Positions 43,724-53,700 of a stretch of DNA of 64,000 nucleotides are shown here, one piece after another. Both the position numbers and the translations under genes were made by a program. Every line of letters starts with the position of its first letter. The stretch's first letter is position 1. The stretch lies in contig NZ_FWXV01000018.1 in the NCBI RefSeq assembly GCF_900176515.1, positions 1 to 64,000 on the forward strand. Reading direction: 5' to 3'. The notes below the pieces were generated by a model that had not been told where the DNA came from, ran no database searches, and was given only the letters and a program-made list of their open reading frames with translations. This stretch comes from Kibdelosporangium aridum. Lineage in GTDB: Bacteria > Actinomycetota > Actinomycetes > Mycobacteriales > Pseudonocardiaceae.

Positions 43724-46700
43724 TCAGAACTGGAAGTCCGGCAGTGCCGGCTCGGTAGCCGACGCGGTACCGGTGTCCTCGCCGAAGAGCTGGAAGAGAT
43801 CCGCGTCCGGATCGGTGATCCGGTCAAGCAGGGCGAGATACTCCGCCGCCAGGTCGCGAGCGGCCGCGTCGGTGTATTCCAGGCGCACGTCAAGGCGGTT
43901 GTCGTAGTCGATACAGCTGAAGTTCAGCGGAAACTTCGCTCCAACCGGCCCGACGTCGAGCAGTTGCACCGCGGGGCCGTCGGTGCCCAGCCTGCGCAGC
44001 GGTTGCACGCCGCTCTGGTAGTCGAACATGACGTTGGAGATCGGCCCGCCGTCGCCTGCGGGACGTGCGGCCCGGATGAGCGCGTCGGTCGGCAGTTCGT
44101 GGTGCGCCAGCGCGGCCAGAGTCCTTGCCCTGACCTCGGCGAGCAGCGCTCGTACCGGCTGGTCCGGCTGAAGACGCACCCTGGTGAGCACTGTGTTGAC
44201 GAAACAGCCGATGACGTCCGCGTCGGCCGGGGTCCGGTTCGCGACCGGGGTGGCTATCGGCAGATCTCGCTGTCCGCTGTGCCGCCACAGCAACGCCACC
44301 CATGCTGACAGCAACACCATGTGCAGCGTCACCCGTTGTTCGCGCGCGAACCGGACCAGATTCTGATGAGTCGGTCGTGGCACGGTCACCGTGATCGAGT
44401 CGTCGACCTGGTCCACCCCCTCGCGCTCCAGGAAACCCAGGTCGATCTCGGCCGGAGCGCCGCTCAGGTACGTCGACCAGAAGTCCCGCAGTTCCCCGCC
44501 ACGCTCGGAGTCCATTGTGGAGTGTTGCTCGCGGACGTGGTCGAGGTAGGCGCGTACGGGGGAGACCGCTGTGCCGGACAACTCGGCGAACACGGGCCGC
44601 CAGCTCCAGCCGTCGAAGAACAGGTGGTGGAAGGACAACAGCAGCGCCGTGCGGCGGCGGTCCGCGGCGTCGACCTGGACCACGGTGAACTTCACGCTGG
44701 GAGCGGTGTTCGGGTCGAGAGGCGCGCACGCCAGCGGCGTCAGCCGCTCACACAGCACGGCGTTGAACGCGTCCGCGGGCACGTCTCGCAGGTCGAGCTC
44801 TGTCGTTGTCACCGGAACGTCGAGTCGCGGCAGGATACGTTGCACAGGCCCGTCCGGCCCGTCTGCGAGCGTGGCGCGCAGCATCGGGTGGCGGTCGATC
44901 ATCCGCCCAAGCCGCCCGATGAGCGCCGCTGCGTCGACCTCTTCGTCGAACAGCAGCGCACCCGGCACGACGTAGGTCGCGCTGTCATCCGCCAGTTGGC
45001 CGGCCGCCCAGATGGCGGTCTGCTGGCCGGACAGCGGGCCTTCCACGGACTCGGCCGGTTGTGCCGTGAGCACGGCCGCGGGGCGGGAAGCGGCTGGAGT
45101 CTGGTCGCGGACCGTGTCGGCCAGCGCCGCGAGATCGGCGCTGTCGAACAGGTCCAGCACGTCGAGGTCGATGCCGAACCAGTCGTTGAGCCGGGTCACG
45201 ACCTCGACGCCGATCACCGAGTTGCCGCCCGCGCCCAGGAAATCGTCCCGCAGGGTGAGCCCTGGCTCCTTGAGAACCTCGCGCACCACGGTGAGCACGA
45301 CGTCAGCGGGCCCGACCGGCCGCTCACCTTCGGCAATGGACTCCGCCGCGACGGTGCCCGGCCAGCACGGCGTTTGGTCGGGTGGCGCCACCGGCAGTTC
45401 GACGCGACGCCGGGGCACGTCGTCGCTCTGCTCCCACCGTGGAGTTCGGCCCGCGAGAAACAGTGCGAGCAGCACCGGATCGAACCACTGCCGTGGACCT
45501 GCTGCCTGGTCGACTCGCACGATCCGGTCCGCAGGCAGCAACTCCGACAACGCACACGACAGCGCGCTGCCAGGAGCGAGGTCGACCACCAGCGGATTAC
45601 TGACCGCCGCGAGCGCCTGAGTCAGCCGCTGCCGGTCTGGTGCCGCTGCGTGCGCCAAGGCGCCTGCCGCACTGATGGTCTCGCGCAGTCCCGCCTCGCC
45701 GCGGGCGTACCGGGCCGTGGCCGTCCCGATTCCGTGGCCGAGGACCAGGTCCGGGTGGATCGCGAGATCACCGAGTACCTCGTACTCGCCGACCATGCGC
45801 AGGACGGCGACCTCGTTCGCGCCGACGGGCTTCCCGGCCTGTTCAGCCACCCGGCGGAATCCGGGGTACGCGCGCGCAAGTGCGTCCACATCGGACTGAT
45901 CGGCGTCGCCGGAGCCGAACGCGAAGACCACGGACACCGGCTCCGGCACGGTGAACTCACCCGCCGTCACCTCGTCGAGCCGGGCCATGAGTTCCGCGGT
46001 GTCCGACACACGCCAGCCACAGCGGTAGGCGAAGTGTTCCCGGCCCGTTGTCGACACCCAGCTCACCGCGTCGAGGTCGGTGCCGACGGCGTCGACGGCC
46101 CGGCGTGTCGCGGAGACATGCTCTCGCAACGACTCCGGGGTCGGCGCGGACAGCACCACCACCCTCGCGCCGGTGGTGTCCGGCCAGGGCCGCGTCACGT
46201 ACTGCTCGACCACGGCGTGCGCGTTGGTCCCGGACAGGCCGAACGAACTGATTCCCGCCCGCCTCGGTGTGTCGTGCGACTCCCAGGGCGAGACGCGCTG
46301 CGCGATGCGAATGGGTGTGCCTTCCAACGGAAGCAACGGATTCGGTGCGGTGAACCCGGCGGTCGGGAAGAACGTCGCCGTCCTGAAGCGGGTGAGGACG
46401 CTGACCAGACCGGCGAAGCCCGACATCGCGCCAAGGTGCCCGAAGTTCGCCTTCACCGAGGAGATCTCACAGCCGTGCGGGTGTGACGCGCCGGCGAAAG
46501 CGTCGGCCAGTCCCTCGATCTCCAGTGGATCGCCGATCCTGGTGCCGGTGCCGTGCGCCTCGATGTACCCGATTGTGGCGGGGGCGGTCTCGGCGTCGCG
46601 CCACGCCGCCTTGATCACCTCGGTCTGGGCGTGTGGGCTGGGAGCGGTCAGACCGTTCCCGCGTCCGCCGTCGGAGTTCACTGCTGTTCCACGGACGACG

Positions 46701-47479
46701 GCGTGTATGAAGTCGCCGTCCTCCTGTGCGTCTTTCAACCTTTTCAGCAGCACGAAACCGCCGCCTTCGCCGTAGCCCGCACCATCGGCGAGGTGATCGA
46801 AAGGCCTGCACCTGTCAGTCGGTGACTCGACGCCGAGGCCGTGCTCGTCATCCATCCGCTGCGGCGGGGAACCCAGGTGCAGGGCGAATCCGCCGACCAG
46901 CGCGAAATCCACCTCGCCAAGCGCGAGCTTGATCCGCGCTTCGTGCAGGGCGACCAGGAACGACGAACACGCAGTGTCCACCGCGAGCGCGGGGCCACGC
47001 AGGTCGAGCACGTAGGCGATGCGGCCCGCCGCGTTGGCGTGCAGATTGCCGACCCAGGCCGGGCCACTGTCCTGGGTCACCGCCGGCAGCAGGTCGTACA
47101 GATCGGTCCGCGGCCCGCCGTTGGCCGCGACGTACACGGCCACCCGCCCGCCGCGCAGCTCCCGCGGCGAGTAGCCGGCGTTGCCGATCGCCGCGACCGC
47201 CAACTGCAACGCGCGGCGCTGCCTGGGGTCGGTCAACTCGGCCTCCGCGCGGGACATGCCGAAATAGCGGTGATCGAAACCGGCGACGTCCTCGATCCAG
47301 CCGGCCTCCCGGTCGGCCGGACCGGGCACCACGCCGGTGACCTTGGCCCTCGACTCCGGCAGCGGCCGGACGGTGTCCCGTCCCGACGCCAGCAGATCCG
47401 CCATGTCCGCCCAGTCCTGGACCTGGGGCAGCTCGAAGGCGACCCCGACGACCGCGACCGCGCGCGGCGGGGCGCTCAC
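43724..47479 (-). CDS. Hybrid KS-(degenerate AT)-T-C protein
   Basis: A 1251-residue PKS/NRPS hybrid. The ketosynthase (1-425) keeps all catalytic residues: Cys171 in DTACSS, His309 in EAHGTGT, His348 in KANFGHLG. The next 270 residues resemble an acyltransferase but the GQGSQ box is GSGDADQ and the GHSxG elbow is GHGIG (581-585), so the nucleophile Ser is missing. A carrier domain follows (FLGAGGNSVIG, Ser754), then a condensation domain (820-1251) with HHLFFDG (951-957). No KR, DH or ER is present, so an added unit would stay a beta-keto group. It needs an acyltransferase in trans, or the KS does not elongate. Start overlaps the preceding NRPS stop. Confidence 0.88.
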   Translation of the reverse strand: MSAPPRAVAVVGVAFELPQVQDWADMADLLASGRDTVRPLPESRAKVTGVVPGPADREAGWIEDVAGFDHRYFGMSRAEAELTDPRQRRALQLAVAAIGNAGYSPRELRGGRVAVYVAANGGPRTDLYDLLPAVTQDSGPAWVGNLHANAAGRIAYVLDLRGPALAVDTACSSFLVALHEARIKLALGEVDFALVGGFALHLGSPPQRMDDEHGLGVESPTDRCRPFDHLADGAGYGEGGGFVLLKRLKDAQEDGDFIHAVVRGTAVNSDGGRGNGLTAPSPHAQTEVIKAAWRDAETAPATIGYIEAHGTGTRIGDPLEIEGLADAFAGASHPHGCEISSVKANFGHLGAMSGFAGLVSVLTRFRTATFFPTAGFTAPNPLLPLEGTPIRIAQRVSPWESHDTPRRAGISSFGLSGTNAHAVVEQYVTRPWPDTTGARVVVLSAPTPESLREHVSATRRAVDAVGTDLDAVSWVSTTGREHFAYRCGWRVSDTAELMARLDEVTAGEFTVPEPVSVVFAFGSGDADQSDVDALARAYPGFRRVAEQAGKPVGANEVAVLRMVGEYEVLGDLAIHPDLVLGHGIGTATARYARGEAGLRETISAAGALAHAAAPDRQRLTQALAAVSNPLVVDLAPGSALSCALSELLPADRIVRVDQAAGPRQWFDPVLLALFLAGRTPRWEQSDDVPRRRVELPVAPPDQTPCWPGTVAAESIAEGERPVGPADVVLTVVREVLKEPGLTLRDDFLGAGGNSVIGVEVVTRLNDWFGIDLDVLDLFDSADLAALADTVRDQTPAASRPAAVLTAQPAESVEGPLSGQQTAIWAAGQLADDSATYVVPGALLFDEEVDAAALIGRLGRMIDRHPMLRATLADGPDGPVQRILPRLDVPVTTTELDLRDVPADAFNAVLCERLTPLACAPLDPNTAPSVKFTVVQVDAADRRRTALLLSFHHLFFDGWSWRPVFAELSGTAVSPVRAYLDHVREQHSTMDSERGGELRDFWSTYLSGAPAEIDLGFLEREGVDQVDDSITVTVPRPTHQNLVRFAREQRVTLHMVLLSAWVALLWRHSGQRDLPIATPVANRTPADADVIGCFVNTVLTRVRLQPDQPVRALLAEVRARTLAALAHHELPTDALIRAARPAGDGGPISNVMFDYQSGVQPLRRLGTDGPAVQLLDVGPVGAKFPLNFSCIDYDNRLDVRLEYTDAAARDLAAEYLALLDRITDPDADLFQLFGEDTGTASATEPALPDFQF

Positions 47480-49737
47480 AGTTCCACCACGGCTGGGGCG
47501 ATCCTGGCGTCGGCGGGCGTAGCGTCGTCGAGAGCGGCGGCGAGGCCGGCGATCGACGGGTGCTTGAACAGCGTCGCGATGGTCAGTGCCGGATAGTGCT
47601 TGCGCAGCTTGCCGTACACCACGAGCGACTTGAGCGAGTCGCCGCCGGCTTCGAGGAACTTCTCGTGCCGCCCGATCCCGGACCGCTTCAGCACGGTCTG
47701 CCAGATCTCGGCCACCAGTTGCTCGGTGCCGGTGCGCGGCGCGTCGGTTTCCCGTGCGGCGGTGGGAAGGACCTGTGCACGCAGCCGGGCGAGGTCGGCT
47801 TTCCCGTTGGCGGTCAACGGGATCGCGGCCACCAGGTGCACGGTCTGCGGGATCAGGGTGGCGGGCAGCTTGTTCCGCAGTGGCGCGAGGACCGAGACGG
47901 ACGACGCGACCACGTAGGCGACCAGCTCACCTTCGTCCGCGGTCACGACCGCGTCCGCGACGCCCGGCAACGCTGTCAGCGCGGCCTCGATCTCACCCGG
48001 CTCGACCCGATGCCCCCTGATCTTGAGCTGCCGGTCGACACGGCCGAGGAACTCCAGCTCGCCAGAGGCGTTGCGCAGCATCCGGTCACCTGTTCGGTAC
48101 CACCGGATGCCGTCAGTCGAGCGGGTGAACGCGGTGTCAGTCGCCGCCGGGTCGCCGAAGTATCCCGTCGCCAATCCCCGGCCGCCCAGCCACAGCATCC
48201 CCGGCACTCCGTCGATCACCGGTTCGCCCACTCCGTCCACAAGGGATGCACGCACACCGTTCAGCGGCGCACCGACAGGGATCCTCTCGCCACCGGTTGA
48301 CCGGACGTGATGGGTCAGCGCGCCGATGGTCGTCTCCGTGGGGCCGTAATGGTTGTACAGGGCGATATCCGGCCGGGCAGTGAGGATGTGGCGCGCCAGC
48401 GTGGGCGGGAACGACTCGCCGCCGACGATGAGGACCCGCCGGGGCAGCACCGCGGCCAGGTCACCGCCGGTCGCCAGTGCGGCCAGGTGGGACGGCGTGA
48501 CCTTGAGACAGTCGACCGGATAGCGGTCCAGTTCGGTGCGCAGCGCGACGGGGTCGAGGACGACATCCCGGTCGAAGACATCCAGCCGAGCACCTGCGAA
48601 CAGCGCTCCGTACACGCTGGTGTTGCCGAGGTCGGAGGCGAACGTCGTGGTGATCCCGAAACTTTCCACAGTGGACGACGAGATCCGGTCGAGCAGCGCG
48701 TCGACGTATCCGACAAGCGCACGGTGCGGGACGTCCACGACCTTCGGTCTCCCGGTCGAACCCGATGTGCACACCAGATAGGCGCGGTCGTCGGCCCGGC
48801 AAGGAACCGGCCGGTACGGCGCCCGCCCGGCATCGGCGATCCGCAGCAGCGGAATGCCCACTCTGGCGAGTCTGGGCGCTGAGGACTCGTCACAGATGAC
48901 AGCGTCCGCGTTGATCTGCGCGAGAGCATCGGTGATGCGGGAATCCGGATCGCCTGGGGCCAGATGCGCGTACGCGGCTCCCACCGCCCAGCTGCCCAGC
49001 GCGGCGATGACCGGCGCCGCCGACGCCTCCAGCACGGTGGCCACGACACCGGATTCTCCGATCCCGTGCGCTCGCAACCATTCAGCCACGCCGCCTGCCC
49101 GTTCGGCCAGTTCGGCGTAGGACAGCACTGTGTCGTGGTGTCGCACTGCGGGCCGGTCCGGACCGGCCCGCAGTGCCGCCGAGAACGCGTCTGCCCCGCT
49201 GCGATCATCACGCGGGATGTCCACGTGCTCAGGCCTGCGGCCGACAATGATGCCGCGCAGCCGCACCCGTGCGTCGGCCACCGTGTCATGTGTCCCAAGA
49301 CTGTCCACAAGGGACACGAAGCAGCTGATGAGCTCTTCGGCGGTGTGTTGCGGAACGAGGGCGCGGTCATAACCGAGCACAACCGCTTGCTCTGTCACGC
49401 GCAGGGTGAGAGTTGCGCCTTCCGTTGGACCGGCGAACCGGATCCGGCCGGGTTGCCGGTTCTCAGCGATGTCCGGTACGGCCTGTGCCTCGGCGACGAG
49501 GGCGGAGATCGACGTCTCCGGCCGCAACCGAACGTCCCAGTACTGCCCGGAGCCCAGTGACACCGGCACATCGGCCCACGAGAACAACCGGTCAAGCACC
49601 AGGCGCCAGACGACAAGGCACATCGCGTCGTCCGAGCTGAGACGCTGTGCGGCGGTGAGATCACGGACGAGTTCGCCGTGGCCGGTGCCGTCCGGCACCG
49701 GCGGAATCGGCCACTCGATGGGATCGGGTGCAGACAT
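47476..49737 (-). CDS. NRPS, half-C/A(Asp)/T
   Basis: A 753-residue synthetase. Residues about 20-160 resemble the C-terminal lobe of a condensation domain only. Adenylation core: CTSGSTGRPK (323-332), NHYGPTETT, A10 Lys in TANGKADL. The hand-read specificity code is D369, L370, T373, K412, I437, G439, H463, I471, G472, K: DLTKIGHIGK, one conservative change from the known Asp code DLTKVGHIGK. Thiolation: EAGGDSLKS, Ser701. It has no own full C domain; the upstream NRPS ends in one. The Asp on this carrier is a likely target of the SyrP-like hydroxylase encoded directly before it. Confidence 0.9.
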   Translation of the reverse strand: MSAPDPIEWPIPPVPDGTGHGELVRDLTAAQRLSSDDAMCLVVWRLVLDRLFSWADVPVSLGSGQYWDVRLRPETSISALVAEAQAVPDIAENRQPGRIRFAGPTEGATLTLRVTEQAVVLGYDRALVPQHTAEELISCFVSLVDSLGTHDTVADARVRLRGIIVGRRPEHVDIPRDDRSGADAFSAALRAGPDRPAVRHHDTVLSYAELAERAGGVAEWLRAHGIGESGVVATVLEASAAPVIAALGSWAVGAAYAHLAPGDPDSRITDALAQINADAVICDESSAPRLARVGIPLLRIADAGRAPYRPVPCRADDRAYLVCTSGSTGRPKVVDVPHRALVGYVDALLDRISSSTVESFGITTTFASDLGNTSVYGALFAGARLDVFDRDVVLDPVALRTELDRYPVDCLKVTPSHLAALATGGDLAAVLPRRVLIVGGESFPPTLARHILTARPDIALYNHYGPTETTIGALTHHVRSTGGERIPVGAPLNGVRASLVDGVGEPVIDGVPGMLWLGGRGLATGYFGDPAATDTAFTRSTDGIRWYRTGDRMLRNASGELEFLGRVDRQLKIRGHRVEPGEIEAALTALPGVADAVVTADEGELVAYVVASSVSVLAPLRNKLPATLIPQTVHLVAAIPLTANGKADLARLRAQVLPTAARETDAPRTGTEQLVAEIWQTVLKRSGIGRHEKFLEAGGDSLKSLVVYGKLRKHYPALTIATLFKHPSIAGLAAALDDATPADARIAPAVVEL

Positions 49738-49755
49738 TTCTCGCTTCCCCCCGGC

Positions 49756-50706
49756 TCAGTGCTCGGCGAGGCGTGACCGGGCGATCCCGGACATGGCCAC
49801 GCACACCTGTCGCGGGCCGGTGAACGACTCACGGCCATGCGCGATGGACTGGTTGTCGACCACCAGAACGTCCCCGGCACACCACGGTGGCCGGACGGTC
49901 TCCGCGTCGATGGCCGCGCGGATCTCGTCGAGCATGTCGTCAGGAATCGGTGTGCCATCACCGAAACGAGCGTTCCTGGGCATGCCGTCCTCGCCGAGGG
50001 CGTCGTGCAACGCGGCACGGACATCCGGCGGCAGAGCGGACGGGTGGAAGAGATTGGCTTGGTTGAACCAGCTCGCCACGCCCGTGCGCGGGTGAGTCAG
50101 CACGCCTTCCACGACCTCCCTGGTGCGCAGGCGATCGTCGTCCAGCCACTCGAACTCGATTCCCTGTTCGCGCAGCCGATCCGCGAGCTCGGCACGGTCC
50201 TCGGTGCGGAACACGTGCTGCCAGGTCAGGTCGAATCCCGTGTTGTAGTTGCGCTCGTACATCACGTTGCGGCTCGCGAACGCCTCGCGCACGGGGTCGG
50301 ACAGGCGGTCGAGCACACGCCGGTAGTCGGCGAGTGTGGTCGCCCCGCCGGTCTCGGCCGCCACACCGCACCAGAACCACAGGTACTGCGGCCAGCTTCG
50401 CCGGTACGACATCTCGTTGTGCAGCGGGATCTGCTGGTCCGCTGGGTACTCCGTCGACGTGAACACCCGCCCCGAAAGCTCGGTGCGAGGCGTGGACGGC
50501 TCTTCGTAGTCGAGCAGGTCCGGCGTCGCACTCGTCACGGCGCGGCGGAACGCGTCGACGTCGGGAACACCGAACCCGCGCAAGAGCACCGCTCCCGTCC
50601 GGTCCAAGTGGCTGAGCAGCTCCGGCCACGCGCCGGTGAGCCACTCGTCGAGCGGACGCCGGTCCGGCGCGTCGATCACGTGGGGGAGTGTGCGTGTGCG
50701 CTGCAC
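49756..50706 (-). CDS. SyrP-like TauD-family aspartate beta-hydroxylase
   Basis: A 316-residue Fe(II)/2OG dioxygenase of the TauD/TfdA group, close to SyrP of syringomycin synthesis, which hydroxylates Asp bound to an NRPS carrier. The iron ligands are His96 and Glu98 (LHNEMSYRRSWP) and His290 (DNQSIAHGRESF); the 2OG Arg is in the C-terminal GPRQVCVAMSG segment. HNEM, with Glu in place of Asp, is typical of the SyrP branch. It lies between two NRPS genes with gaps of 14 and 18 bp, the second of which has an Asp code, so beta-hydroxyaspartate formation is a strong prediction. Confidence 0.88.
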   Translation of the reverse strand: MQRTRTLPHVIDAPDRRPLDEWLTGAWPELLSHLDRTGAVLLRGFGVPDVDAFRRAVTSATPDLLDYEEPSTPRTELSGRVFTSTEYPADQQIPLHNEMSYRRSWPQYLWFWCGVAAETGGATTLADYRRVLDRLSDPVREAFASRNVMYERNYNTGFDLTWQHVFRTEDRAELADRLREQGIEFEWLDDDRLRTREVVEGVLTHPRTGVASWFNQANLFHPSALPPDVRAALHDALGEDGMPRNARFGDGTPIPDDMLDEIRAAIDAETVRPPWCAGDVLVVDNQSIAHGRESFTGPRQVCVAMSGIARSRLAEH

Positions 50707-50720
50707 GAATCGTCGTCCCT

Positions 50721-53700
50721 TCAGTCTCGGATGAGGTCGGCAACGTGGCCGGCCGGGTTCTCGGTCAGTCGTGCCAGCCGGTCGGCATACTGGTCGAGCC
50801 AGCCGTCGATCGTCGGGGTGTCGAACAGGTCGCTGGCGAACTCGGCTGACACGGCGGCGCCTGCCGCGTTCTCCTCGACCTCGACGACGAACTCGAGCTT
50901 CGCGGCGCCGCGGTCGATCAGCACCGGTGTCACGGACGTCCCGGTGAAGGCGGCTCGTGCCCGTTGCCTGCCGTGGAAGGCGAAGAAGGCCTGGACCAAC
51001 GGTGGTCTGCTGGCGTCCCGGCCGGTGACGAGCCCGGCGACGAGTCGTTCGAACGGCACGTACTGGTGGTCGAGTGCGTCAGCTGCCATGCGTGCCGTGC
51101 CGGCGATGTAGTCCGGCACGGAGCGAGCGGGGTTCACGTCCAGCCGCAGCACCATCGTGTTGGCGAAGAACCCCACCGTCCGCTCGGTGTCCGGGGTCGG
51201 CCGCCCGGCCGCGGAGGACCCGATCACCAGGTCGCCACTGCCGGTGAGGCCGCTCAGCGTCAGCCCGAAGGCCGCCAGGTGCACGACGTACGGCGTGACC
51301 CGGTTCGCTTTGGCCAGTTCCTCGGCGGCGTGCCACACGTGCGGCGGGAGGGGCCGCGATCGCTTGCCGCCCCGATAAGTGATCCGCGGCGGTCTCGGCC
51401 GAGCCGTCGGAAGGTCCACGACGGTCGGCGCACCGGCGAGTGTGGCCAGCCACTCCGCCGTCTCATTGTCTACTTCGGACTTACTGCGGGTCGCGTGCCA
51501 CGCGAGATAGGCGTTCATACCGGGTTCGACGTGGCCGTGCATCTGCTTGCCCTGCAGGCGCGCGGCGTAGGCCTCGGCGAGATCCTGGTCGACGACGTCC
51601 ACCGAAAGGCCGTCGCACACGAGGTGATGGAAGACCAACGTCACCAGATGCTCGTGTGCGCCGACCCGGAAGACCGACGCACGTAGCAGCGGGCCGGTCG
51701 CGAGATCGAAGGCAGTGCCCGCGACAAGGCGAGCCTCGCGCATCGCCGCCTCCCGATCGGGTACGTCGACCACCGGCACGGGAATCGTGATCTGGTCGGC
51801 GATCGACGCCTGCAGTTCGCCTGACCGCAGGACGAAGGTCGTCCGCAGGGAGGGATGCCGGGCGACGACGTCGTTGAGCGCATGGGTGAGCGCGGTCGTG
51901 TCCAAACTTCCCATCACCCACACGGCCGCCGGTTCGTTGTAGGCGACACTCGCCATCGGCTCGAACTGGCTGACGAACCAGATCCGCCGCTGCCCCGGCG
52001 ACACCGTCATCTCTGCTGCCGGCGAGGCCGCGACTGGGGTTGCCGGTTGCTCAGTGATCGCGGCGACCACGTCAGTGAGCGCGGCGCCGCCAAGCAGGGC
52101 CGCGACCGGCACTCGGGCGCCAGACCGCTGCGCGAGCCTCGCCGCGACCCGCACGGCCTGCAGTGACGTCCCGCCGAGGTCGATGAAGCTGTCATGCCGC
52201 CCGACCGGGGTCACGCCGAGCACTTCTGCCCAGATCTCCGCGAGCGTGGCCTCCGCTCCCGGGCTGGCCGGGGAGTAGGGCAGATGTGCCGGCCGCCCGG
52301 TCGAGGTCCACGAGCGCAGCGCGGCGCGATCGACCTTGTGGTGGACAGTCGTGGGCAGTGTGGCCAGCGCGATGATGTCGGACGGCACGAGATACGCGGG
52401 CAGCCGGCGCTCGATGTCGGCCCGTACCCGCTCGACGGTGGTGTTCCCGTCCAGCACCACGAACCCGACGAGCCGTGCGGTGGAACCGTCCTCTTTGGAT
52501 ACAACGGCGCAGGATCGGACACCGGGCATGGCGGCCAGCACGGCCTCCACCTCGCCAGGTTCGACGCGGTGCCCCCTGATCTTCACCTGGCCGTCCGCCC
52601 GGCCGACGAACTCCAGTTCGCCGTCGGGCGACCACCTGCCGAGGTCCCCGGTCCGGTACATCGGTTCGCTCGCGTTCCCGGTCAGCGGGTGCGGCTGGAA
52701 CCGTTCGGCCGTCAGCGCCTCGTTGTGCAGGTAGCCCCTGGCCACACCGGCGCCGCCGATGTGGATCTCGCCGATGACGCCCACCGGGACCGGCTGCCGA
52801 TTCCGGTCGAGCACCAGCACTTCCACGCCCGGCAGTGGCGTGCCGATCGGTGGGGCGGTGTTCTCCCGAACCGTCGTGGTGAGCGTTGCCAGCACGCTGG
52901 TCTCGGTGGGGCCGTAGCAATGCACGAAACGGCGGCCGCGGCTCCACCTGACGGCCACGTCCGCACCGCACGTCTCCGCCCCGGTGTAGAGGTGGGTGAG
53001 GCCGGGCAAATCGTGCTCGGGGAGCTCGGCGAGCAGTGACGGCGGCAGGTGAACGCTGTTGATCCTCTTGGCGCGCAGGAAGTCGAGCAGTTCAAGCCCC
53101 GCTGCCGCGTCCCCGGCGGCGGCGAAGACCACCGTGCCGCCCACGCTGAGGGGAGGGAAGATCTCCAGAACCGACGCGTCGAAGGTGGCGGCGGCGAACT
53201 GCAGGATGCGGGTGTGCGGCCCAAAGTCGTACGGCGCGCGGACCGCACGCATGAGGTTCGCGACGCCGCGGTGCTCGACGAGCACTCCCTTTGGTTTGCC
53301 GGTCGATCCGGACGTGAAGATCACGTAGGCGAGGTCGCGCGGAGATACCTCCGGCAGCGGCACCTCGGGACAGGCCTGCGACGACTCGACGTGCAGGAGG
53401 TCGAAACCCGTTCCTGGCAGCACCTTTTGTGTCTCGGCACTGGTCACGACGATCGCGGGCCGGGCGTCTGCGAGCAGATGGGCGACGCGCCCGGGCGGGT
53501 GCGTCGGGTCGAGCGGCACATAAGCACCGCCCGCCCTGACTATGCCGAGCATCGCGACCACCATGTCCGGACTGCGCGGCAGGCACAGTCCGACCAGATC
53601 ACCGTGGCGCACACCGTGATCGACGAGCCGCATGGCCATTCGGCGCGATCGGGTGTCCAGGTCGGCATAGGTGATGCGCTCGTCGCCGCGCTCGAGCGCG

